Shown here in pieces: positions 44,623-51,364 of a stretch of DNA of 64,000 nucleotides. Made by a program: the position numbers and the translations under genes. How positions within the stretch are numbered: position 1 is the stretch's first letter; each line of letters opens with the position of its first letter. Source of the DNA: Streptomyces sp. LBL (lineage in GTDB: Bacteria; Actinomycetota; Actinomycetes; Streptomycetales; Streptomycetaceae); the NCBI RefSeq assembly GCF_029893585.1, contig NZ_JARXYX010000025.1:62001-126000 (forward strand), in the 5' to 3' direction. Below the pieces are notes generated by a model, which worked only from the letters and a program-made list of their open reading frames with translations, searched no databases and was not told the origin of the DNA.

Positions 44623-46158
44623 TCAGACCCGCGACCGGTACAGCCCGAACTCCGCGATCCGTACGGTGTCCCGGGCCCCCGTCACCCGCACCCGCCACCG
44701 CCGTGCCCGCACGGGAGCGGCCAGCAGCAGGATCCGGCTCGCGCCGATCGTGCCCGCACCGGTCACCCCGGTCCACGCGCCGCCGACCAGAGCCTCGACC
44801 ACGAAGCGCTCCACCTGCTGCCCGTCCCGCACGTCCTCCGCCAGCCGGATCCGGTCCACCTCCCGCTCCGTGCCGAGGTCGACGGTGACCCGGCCCGGCG
44901 CGGCGGTGGTGCGGGCGCCGCGCGCCAGGTCGACCGGCAGCTCCCGGTCCACCCGCTCACGGAACTCCCGTAGCCGGGCCACGTCGGCGGCGGGCAGCAA
45001 CCCGTCCGTGTCCGGCGGGACGTTGAGCAGCAGCACGGAGTTGCGGCCCACGGAACGGAAGTAGATGTCCGTCAACTGCTCGACGGACTTGGGCTGTTGG
45101 TCGGCGTGGTAGAACCAGCCGTCCCGGATGGACACATCGCACTCGGCCGGCCACCACTGCAGATGGTCGGCCACCGGCCGCGCCGCCACGAGCGCGTCCC
45201 TGCTGCCCATGTCGGCGGCGTCGTAGGACAGGGCGTAGTCGGTACGGCCGTAGTCCTTCTCCTGGACCGGTACGACACTCCACTCGTCCTCGCGGGCCAG
45301 CCCGCCCTCGTTGCCCACCCAGCGCACGTCGGGGCCGGACACGGCGACGGCGGCGTCGGGGGCGAGCGAGCGGACGAGGGTGTACCAGCTGTCCCAGTCG
45401 TACTTCTCCACCTTGTCCGACGGGATGCGGCCCTGGGCTCCGTCGAACCACACCTCGTCGATGGGGCCGTACTCGGTGAGGACCTCGTAGAGCTGGTTGA
45501 GCATGTGGGCGCCGTAGTCGGTGGCCGGGAGGGTGTACGACCGCTGCGGTGCGCGGTCGTCGCCCTCGACGAGGGTGGGGATGGTGCGCGTTGTGCGGGC
45601 GCTGCCGTTGGCGTACACGCCGTGCAGGTACTGGTTCTCGTCGGCCGGCGAGATGTAGACGCCGACCTTGATGCCGTACCGCCGCATGGAGTCGGCGAAG
45701 GAGCGCAGGACGTCACCCCGGCCCTCGCGCCAACTGCTCGACGCCACGGTGTGGCCGGTGTAGCGGGAGGGATGGAGGACGAAGCCGTCGTGGTGCTTGA
45801 CGGTGAGGATGGCGAGGGTGAAGCCGCCGTCGCGCAGGGCTCTGGCCCACTGGTCGGTGTCGAGGCCGGTCGGCTGGAAGACGTCCGGGTCCTCGTCCCC
45901 GGTGCCCCATTCGAGACCGGTGAAGGTGTTCACGCCGAAGTGCAGGAACGCGGTCCGTTCCAGTCGCTGCCAGGCGATCTGCCGTGCGGTGGGCCGGACG
46001 TGGGAAGCCTTGCGGACCAGGTCGGCCTCGGTGTCGTCCGGGGAGACGGGGATGCGGTAGCGGGGGTCGGCCGGAGCCGCGGACGCCGGCGGGGCCGGGA
46101 GTCCGGTCACGGCGAGCGCGGTGGCGGCGGTGACGAAGAGGCGTCGGGAGACGGTCAT
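44623..46158 (-). CDS. exported GH29 alpha-L-fucosidase
   Basis: 511 residues. A twin-arginine-like signal (VSRRLFVTAATALAVTGLPA) precedes the GH29 catalytic barrel: FLHFGVNTFTGLEWG, KHHDGFVLHPS and the nucleophile in DEVWFDGAQ (Asp239). The C-terminal ~100 residues (TVDLGTEREVDRIRL) form a discoidin/F5-8-type carbohydrate-binding fold. It should release terminal L-fucose from glycans outside the cell. It is 12 bases downstream of the GH20 gene and read in the same direction, so the two are probably cotranscribed and feed the adjacent fucose importer. Confidence 0.92.
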   Translation of the reverse strand: MTVSRRLFVTAATALAVTGLPAPPASAAPADPRYRIPVSPDDTEADLVRKASHVRPTARQIAWQRLERTAFLHFGVNTFTGLEWGTGDEDPDVFQPTGLDTDQWARALRDGGFTLAILTVKHHDGFVLHPSRYTGHTVASSSWREGRGDVLRSFADSMRRYGIKVGVYISPADENQYLHGVYANGSARTTRTIPTLVEGDDRAPQRSYTLPATDYGAHMLNQLYEVLTEYGPIDEVWFDGAQGRIPSDKVEKYDWDSWYTLVRSLAPDAAVAVSGPDVRWVGNEGGLAREDEWSVVPVQEKDYGRTDYALSYDAADMGSRDALVAARPVADHLQWWPAECDVSIRDGWFYHADQQPKSVEQLTDIYFRSVGRNSVLLLNVPPDTDGLLPAADVARLREFRERVDRELPVDLARGARTTAAPGRVTVDLGTEREVDRIRLAEDVRDGQQVERFVVEALVGGAWTGVTGAGTIGASRILLLAAPVRARRWRVRVTGARDTVRIAEFGLYRSRV

Positions 46159-46170
46159 GGGGAAGGCTCC

Positions 46171-48039
46171 TCAGGTCAGATGCCAGACGGCGGGCGGGCG
46201 TTGGTCCGGCGGGTACTGGACGAGCCGGTTGCCGTCCGGGCTCACCGTCATCCGCGTGATGGCGTTGACCAGCCGGTAGCCGCCCGCGGCGGGCTCCAAC
46301 TCCCAGCGCTGCAAGGTGTTCGTGGCGTCACAGGTCTGCGGAGCCACCTCGGCCCCCGGCTGGAGCGGCACGTTGAGCGTGAGCTTCCCGCCGCGCACCT
46401 CCAGACAGCCGCCGGCGGTCCGCAGCGTCACGTAACCGTCCGCCGTCCGCCGCACCTCGACGTCGAGGGTCCGGCCGTTCGTCGTGAGGGTGTACGCCCC
46501 GTCGGCCACCGGAACCCGGGTCAGGTCCCGCCATCCCGGTGCGTGCCCCACGGCCGTGCCGCGTGCGGTGAACCCGTCGTAGGTGGCGTCGGGGTGCGGG
46601 TCGCCCCAGGTGGCCTGGGAGACGTGCCGCAGGGCGGGCCACAGGGTGCCGGCGACCTCGTTCTCGGTCTCGCCGCGGCCGTTGTCGGGCCAGAGGCTGA
46701 TCTTCGCGCCGGTGATGCCCTCGGAGGTGGCCAGCTTCTCGCCCTCGAAGCTGCGCGGGTCCCAGCTCTGCTCGTACAGGCCCTTGGTGTCACTGTGGAA
46801 GCCGCCGCGGACCAGGTACAGCGCGTAGGCCGCGTTCATCAACGGGTAGCCCTGTGCGATGAGTCGGCTGGGTTTGGTCGCCACGTTCAGCCAGTGCTCG
46901 ACCGTCGTGCCGGCGGTGACCGGCACGGTGTTGGCGCCGGTGAGCCCGTCGTTCCAGATGCGCAGCTTCTTGCCCTTGGCGGCCGTGTAGGCCTGGACGC
47001 GGTTGACGAAGTCGATGAAGGCGTCCTGCGGGGTGGCGTCCGGGCCGTACTTCTCCCGCGCGTACCGCAGGATGTGCGGGTACTTGGCGAAGTCGGAGCC
47101 GAGCATGTACTCGTCGGCTCCCATGTGCCAGGAGGTGGACCGGAAGACCTGCGCGTACTCGTCGATCAGACCGGTGTAGTAGTCGAAGGCGGCCGGCTGG
47201 GTGATGTCGAGGCGCGAGGGCTGCTTGGCGCCGTCGGCGTCGGTCAGCTGGAGGTCCGGCCGGTTCTCGATCCACGGGTCCATGTGTCCCGGGGAGTTGA
47301 TCTCCGGGATGATCTCCACGTGGTAGCGCTCGCCGAGGGCGACCAGAGCGCGGATCTCGTCCTTGGTGTAGTAGCCCCAGGTGTTGGCCTCGGGGTGGGC
47401 GTCGCTCTTCACCTTCAGTTCGAGGAGCAGCTGGTTGAGCTTGTTGTACGCCATCTCGCGGACCAGGTTCTCCAGCCAGGGCCGGGAGATGTGGACGTAG
47501 CAGGCGCAGACGCCGACCCCGCGTTCCTTGTACCGCGGGACGTCCACGGTGCGTCCGGCGGGGATCCGGTCGCCCTGGGCGAGGAGCTGGAGGAGGGTCC
47601 GGGTGCCGTAGAAGGCGCCGGTCTCGGTCGCGCCGGTCACCGACAGACGCCCTGCGGCGTGGAGTTCGTAGCCCTCGGTGCCGAGGGAGGCCCTGGAGGC
47701 CTCGACGTCGATGACGATGTCACCGGCGCGGGCACCGCCGGGCACCACCGGTGGCCTGCCGTGGCCCGCTGCCCGGAGATCGTCGGCGAGCGTGTCGGCG
47801 ACCCGGCGTTCGGCCGGGCCGCCCGCCACGAGACGAGCGCCGGCCCGGAAGACGTAACTGCCGGACGCGGGCGTCCAGTCGCTCAGGGCGGGCACGGTGA
47901 CCGGCGGGCTCTGCTCCCGCACCGGCGAACTCTGCTCCTGCCCCGGCGGGCTCTGCTCCTGCCGCGCGATCGCCGGCGCCGGTGCCAGAAACAGCGTCAG
48001 CACCGCCATGACGCCGACCAGTTTCAGCCGTTTCCTCAT
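46171..48039 (-). CDS. exported GH20 beta-N-acetylhexosaminidase
   Basis: 622 residues. The signal peptide (LVGVMAVLTLFLAPAPAIA) is followed by a Gln/Ser/Pro spacer with repeated REQSPP/QEQSSP units. A GH20b N-terminal domain leads to the catalytic barrel with the Asp309-Glu310 pair in WHMGADEYM. A C-terminal ~110-residue beta domain (LEVRGGKLTLNVPLQPG, RWELEPAAGGY) may be a ricin-like or accessory module. Substrates could be N-acetylglucosaminides or N-acetylgalactosaminides of fucosylated glycans. The ATG at 48039 has GGGGAG six bases upstream; an upstream ATG in frame lacks one. Confidence 0.9.
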   Translation of the reverse strand: MRKRLKLVGVMAVLTLFLAPAPAIARQEQSPPGQEQSSPVREQSPPVTVPALSDWTPASGSYVFRAGARLVAGGPAERRVADTLADDLRAAGHGRPPVVPGGARAGDIVIDVEASRASLGTEGYELHAAGRLSVTGATETGAFYGTRTLLQLLAQGDRIPAGRTVDVPRYKERGVGVCACYVHISRPWLENLVREMAYNKLNQLLLELKVKSDAHPEANTWGYYTKDEIRALVALGERYHVEIIPEINSPGHMDPWIENRPDLQLTDADGAKQPSRLDITQPAAFDYYTGLIDEYAQVFRSTSWHMGADEYMLGSDFAKYPHILRYAREKYGPDATPQDAFIDFVNRVQAYTAAKGKKLRIWNDGLTGANTVPVTAGTTVEHWLNVATKPSRLIAQGYPLMNAAYALYLVRGGFHSDTKGLYEQSWDPRSFEGEKLATSEGITGAKISLWPDNGRGETENEVAGTLWPALRHVSQATWGDPHPDATYDGFTARGTAVGHAPGWRDLTRVPVADGAYTLTTNGRTLDVEVRRTADGYVTLRTAGGCLEVRGGKLTLNVPLQPGAEVAPQTCDATNTLQRWELEPAAGGYRLVNAITRMTVSPDGNRLVQYPPDQRPPAVWHLT

Positions 48040-48134
48040 GAGCGACTCCCCATTCATCGGAGGCCTGATCATTGGCTTGGCCTATCGGCCTGTCAATGGG
48101 TTCCGCTGGCACAGGAGTTGCGCCATTGATCGGA

Positions 48135-48149
48135 TGACCTGCCAGGTCA
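48135..48149. promoter_or_regulatory. 15 bp palindrome upstream of the GH20-GH29 operon
   Basis: TGACCTGCCAGGTCA is a perfect dyad around one central base, 96-110 bases upstream of the GH20 start codon. Its arms differ from the AGTGGT/ACCACT operator of the importer, so a different regulator may act here. Confidence 0.55.
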
Positions 48150-48210
48150 GCCCACCGGGTCGGCTGTCGGACCGCGAAAAGTCCAAGAAGACCGGTCCGA
48201 ATGTCCAAGC

Positions 48211-48805
48211 GTGAGCGCTCTCGACGCGGCGGCCACCGCCGTATACGACGGCTGCCCGGGAGGCGGCCGGAGTGCTCATGAAGGCCGGCCACCAGGTGCG
48301 CCGGGCCGATCCGTCGTATCCGCTGTCGCTGAGCTTCACCTCGCTCGCCCACTGGACAGCCGGCACGGCGGTGGACGCTCAGGGGCTCGACCGGCGGCGG
48401 CTGACCCGGCGCACCCGGGTCCACGCGGCCGTCGGACGCCGCTTCGTGGACTCCGTACGCACCGGCGAGGGCCGTCAGGCGCTGCGCCGATGCCTGGACC
48501 CCTTCTTCGAGGAGTACGACGTGCTGCTCACCCCGGCACTCGCCCGCCGTTCCCCCAGGTCCGCGCCCTGGCACGAGCGGGGCTGGCTGCGCAATGTGCT
48601 CGCCAACACGAACTACTCACCTCTGACGCCGCCGTGGAACCTCACCGGCTGGCCCGCGATGGCGGTCCCGTTCGGCACCCTGCCCTCCGGCGCCCCCTGC
48701 GCCGTACAGCTCGTGGGGCGTCCGGGAGCGGAGGCCGGCCTGCTGGAGGTGGCCGCGCAGTTGGAGGAGCGGCGCCCTTGGAAGCGGACGGCACCTCTGG
48801 ACTGA
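48211..48805 (+). pseudogene. amidase 3' remnant with frameshift
   Basis: The frame from 48272 encodes about 177 residues ending in an amidase-type C terminus (FFEEYDVLLTPALARRSP, NLTGWPAMAVPFGTLPSG, AVQLVGRPGAEAG). Family members are about 450-500 residues, so most of the enzyme, including the Ser-Ser-Lys triad, is absent. Just upstream, another frame gives SALDAAATAVYDG, then shifts at the CCCGGGAGG run into the EAAGVLMKAGHQVRRADPSY frame. This looks like a truncated and frameshifted gene. The architecture parallels the amidase at the left window edge. Confidence 0.72.
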
Positions 48806-48932
48806 CGCCCTCCCGCAGGGGCCACAAGGCTTACCGACCGGCAGGACTGCAGGGCTGCACCGATAACCGGGGGCCTCGGCGGCGGCCATGGGGACAGGCG
48901 GAGGCGACGATCCGGGGCCAGAAAAGCCAGAT

Positions 48933-48955
48933 CCGCGGCCAGTCGTCGGCCGCGG
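48933..48955. repeat. 8 bp stem hairpin, second of a pair
   Basis: CCGCGGCC, a 7-base loop AGTCGTC, then GGCCGCGG. It lies 13 bases beyond the larger hairpin as read from the small gene. Confidence 0.7.
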
Positions 48956-48967
48956 CTCCTCTGGTCG

Positions 48968-48996
48968 GCATGGGCGTGGGTTTCGCACGCCCATGC
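48968..48996 (-). terminator. terminator hairpin after the 57-residue gene
   Basis: GCATGGGCGTG pairs perfectly with CACGCCCATGC across a GGTTTCG loop, 30 bases after the stop of the small gene. Confidence 0.8.
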
Positions 48997-49026
48997 GTTC
49001 GGCGATCGCGACGGGTTGCCCCGGCG

Positions 49027-49200
49027 TCAGTCCACGCTGGGCAGGATGTGGTCCTCGGCGAGGTCCTCCTCGTAGCCCGCTAGGCGGATCGGGGCGGACC
49101 GGGCCCACACGTCGAGGCTGCCGAGCTCTCCGGCCCTGCGGCCCGCACGTTCCGTGCGTTCCTTGGGGCGTTGTTCGCGATTCGTCTTCTCCGGTGTCAC
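49027..49200 (-). CDS. small conserved-looking protein of 57 residues
   Basis: This short gene codes for MTPEKTNREQRPKERTERAG, then RRAGELGSLDVWARSAPIRL and AGYEEDLAEDHILPSVD. The head is strongly basic and the tail is acidic with aromatic residues. Support for a real gene: a perfect TAAGGAG ribosome binding site six bases before the GTG, consistent G/C third positions, and two hairpins just downstream. I do not recognise a family with certainty; it resembles short streptomycete proteins of unknown function. The stop of an overlapping upstream frame (TAA at 49211) forms part of the ribosome binding site, hinting at translational coupling to a preceding peptide. Confidence 0.7.
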   Translation of the reverse strand: MTPEKTNREQRPKERTERAGRRAGELGSLDVWARSAPIRLAGYEEDLAEDHILPSVD

Positions 49201-49647
49201 CGCGCACTCCTTATGTGTCGGTCACCCTCGGGGCGCACCTGGCCAGTCTGCGACCTGGTTCCCGGCGCCCGCTCGGGTCTGGTGGGAACAGTTCGGACGC
49301 GGTGGCGCCGGTGTACTCGTACGAGAGCAGGCCGTGGTGAACGGGCGTGTCCCATGACGGACCGTGGGTGTGGGTGGGACCCCGTACTGCTGTCCGTCCG
49401 GTACAGACTAACCAGATGAGCGGCATGCCGCTCGATAGGGCTGAAAACAATCGGTAACTTTCGGGAGTCAACCGGTGCACAGCAGGGAATACTCTGCCCC
49501 GCTTTGTAAGCCGGCGCATGTTTGGCTGTCGCCCGATCGGCCTAACCCGCGAACAGACGACGCAGTTCAGATCCCGTTGGCCGAATCGCAAGCCGGCCAT
49601 GATCTGCTGGCGCCCCGGCAAGGCTCGTCCGGCGGGAGGACTGGCGC
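49201..49647. other. 447 bp gap with a 16 bp palindrome
   Basis: It holds the promoter regions of the small gene (leftwards) and the HD-like gene (rightwards), plus the palindrome at 49418. A minus-strand frame ending at 49211 encodes a peptide with SYEYTGATASELFPPD, but no start codon with a ribosome binding site was found, so it is not called. Confidence 0.6.
49418..49433. promoter_or_regulatory. perfect 16 bp palindrome
   Basis: GAGCGGCATGCCGCTC is its own reverse complement with no spacer. It lies between two divergent genes, 218 bases from the small gene and 215 bases from the HD-like gene, and could be an operator for a dimeric repressor. Confidence 0.6.
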
Positions 49648-50097
49648 ATGGAGCTGCGCAGTGTCGAAGAGCTGATGGATCTGCTGTACGCATGCCGGGG
49701 CGCGTTCGACGCGCCCGGCCTCAGAAGTGGTCGCGTCGACCTGCACCAGCACGCGCTGCGGACGGCCGCGCTGCTGCGCCGGTCCCGCCCCGCCGACAAG
49801 GAACTCCAGGTGGCGGGGCTGGTGCACGCGATCGGCCTGCTGCTGCGACCCGGTGAGCGGGCGGCCCACGCGGACTGCGCCGCCGACGCCGTCCGTTCCC
49901 TGCTCGGCGAGCGGGTCGCCGGCCTGGTCCGCGGCCACGCACCCGCCACCGGCCTCGCCGACGACGACCTGCTGCGCCTGCGCCAGGCCGTCGAGGAGGC
50001 CCTGATCGCCGGGTTCGACGGCGGGGTGCTGGAGGACTGGCGCACGGTGCTGGAACTACTGGCGGCACGGAACTCCCGCCTCGGGGCTGTCGACTGA
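49648..50097 (+). CDS. HD-domain-like protein with altered HD motif
   Basis: 149 residues. The pattern VDLHQHALRTAALLRR (residues 30-45) followed by KELQVAGLVHAIGLLLRPGE (51-70) resembles small HD-fold proteins of the PhnZ type. The usual His-Asp pair of the motif reads His60-Ala61, so one metal ligand seems lost. A later GLVRGHAP could hold another histidine. Catalysis by the normal mechanism is doubtful; it may be a degenerate enzyme or a binding protein. GGGAGGA precedes the ATG. It is followed 25 bases later by an SDR gene, likely cotranscribed. Confidence 0.75.
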   Translation: MELRSVEELMDLLYACRGAFDAPGLRSGRVDLHQHALRTAALLRRSRPADKELQVAGLVHAIGLLLRPGERAAHADCAADAVRSLLGERVAGLVRGHAPATGLADDDLLRLRQAVEEALIAGFDGGVLEDWRTVLELLAARNSRLGAVD

Positions 50098-50122
50098 CGG
50101 TCCGTCATGAGACGGTACGGCG

Positions 50123-50926
50123 ATGACACCGTCGTACGGACTACAGGGCAGAGCCGCCTTGGTCACCGGGGCCACGCGCGGGATCGGGCGGGCCGTCGCC
50201 GGGCAGTTGGCGGCGGCCGGGGCACTGGTGTGCGTGACCGGGCGGAACGCCGACGACGTGCGGCGGACCGCCGGAGAGCTGGGCGGTATCGGTGTCGCGG
50301 GCAGCGTCGCCGATCCGGACCACCTGCGGGAGGTCACGGAGTCGGTTCTGCGTGCGTTCGGACGGCTCGACGTGGTGGTCACCAACGCGGCGACCAACCA
50401 GCCGTACGGGCCACTCATGGACGCCGATCCGGGTGCCTGGCGGGAGGCGTTCGCCGTCAATGTCGAAGCTCCGCTGCGGCTGGTGCAGTGCGCCTGGCGG
50501 GCCTGGATGCGGGAGCACGGCGGGGCGGTGGTCACCATCTGCACGGAGGGCGCCACGCATGTCGGCCCCAACGTCGGCGCGTACAACACCAGCAAGGCGG
50601 CTCTCCTGCACCTGACGCGGCAACTCGCGGGCGAACTCGCGCCGAGGGTCCGGGTCAACTCCGTCTCGCCCGGACTCGTCCGCACCGAGATGGCGCGGTT
50701 CGTGTGGGAGCGGGGCGAGGAGGAACTGGCCGCCGGGCTGCCGCTCGGGCGGATCGGGAAGCCGGAGGACGTGGCGCGGGCCGTGGTCTGGCTGGCCTCG
50801 GACGCGGCGGAGTGGGTGACCGGGGCCGACCTGCTCGTCGACGGCGGGACGCGGGTCCGGACGGCGTACTCGAGCGGGTACGCCGTCCACGATCGCCTGC
50901 GGTCATCCGCACCACCGCACGCCTGA
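50123..50926 (+). CDS. SDR family oxidoreductase
   Basis: 267 residues. TGATRGIGRAVAGQL (NAD(P) binding), NAATNQPYG in place of the usual NNAG, a catalytic Y-x3-K in YNTSKAALLHLT, and the closing VVWLASDAAEWVTGADLLVD identify a classical short-chain dehydrogenase. The usual Ser of the triad is at CTEGATH, where Thr or another residue may substitute. The substrate is unknown. The last codons and the stop are contained in a 26 bp unit that is duplicated immediately downstream. Confidence 0.86.
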   Translation: MTPSYGLQGRAALVTGATRGIGRAVAGQLAAAGALVCVTGRNADDVRRTAGELGGIGVAGSVADPDHLREVTESVLRAFGRLDVVVTNAATNQPYGPLMDADPGAWREAFAVNVEAPLRLVQCAWRAWMREHGGAVVTICTEGATHVGPNVGAYNTSKAALLHLTRQLAGELAPRVRVNSVSPGLVRTEMARFVWERGEEELAAGLPLGRIGKPEDVARAVVWLASDAAEWVTGADLLVDGGTRVRTAYSSGYAVHDRLRSSAPPHA

Positions 50927-50955
50927 CGATCATCCGCACCACCGCACGCCTGACG
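50903..50955. repeat. 26 bp tandem duplication spanning the SDR stop codon
   Basis: A unit starting TCATCCGCACCACCGCACGC occurs at 50903-50928 and 50930-50955. The first copy contains the final codons and stop of the SDR; the second lies wholly downstream and reproduces an in-frame-looking stop. Confidence 0.92.
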
Positions 50956-50970
50956 GGACGCTCCGCTCCC

Positions 50971-51276
50971 TCACGGGAACAACGCGATCCCCACGAGGAC
51001 CAGCAGGACGATGCCTGCCACGAAAGCCACCGTGGCCCAGGGCCCGCGGTGCCTCAGCGAGGTCGCGGGCCCGCCGCCACGGGGCCGGTCCTCCGGCAGC
51101 ACGGGGCGGGCCGGGCGGTCGCTCGCGTAGAACTGCTCATCGGTCGGATAGTGGTTACGCGGATCATCGAAGGCCCGGGGATCGATACTGTCGGGCGGAT
51201 CGATACCGGCCTGCGGATCGATACCGGCCCGCGGATCGGTGCTGTCGCTCGGATCGGTGCTGTGTGCAATGGCCAT
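50971..51276 (-). CDS. small membrane protein with N-terminal aspartate-proline repeats
   Basis: 101 residues. The first 35 residues are repeats of the kind STDPSDSTDPRAGIDPQAGI and DPPDSIDP. A middle motif DDPRNHYPTDEQFYASDRP follows, and the C-terminal end (WATVAFVAGIVLLVLVGIALFP) is a single membrane helix. It would be a tail-anchored protein with its disordered N terminus in the cytoplasm. I do not recognise a function. The repeats are encoded by GGATCGATACCGGCC-type units. It is convergent with the SDR gene. Confidence 0.7.
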   Translation of the reverse strand: MAIAHSTDPSDSTDPRAGIDPQAGIDPPDSIDPRAFDDPRNHYPTDEQFYASDRPARPVLPEDRPRGGGPATSLRHRGPWATVAFVAGIVLLVLVGIALFP

Positions 51277-51364
51277 GGCAACTCCCGACGCAGTACTCGC
51301 GTTCCCCGGGTTCCCCGCTCGCGCCGAGGCATGCGTCGCGGGCAGCGGGCCATCGCTTCCCGGG

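Noticed and set aside
49211..49424. Peptide gene encoding SYEYTGATASELFPPD
   Set aside because: No start codon with a ribosome binding site in frame; kept only as a possibility within the small-gene finding.
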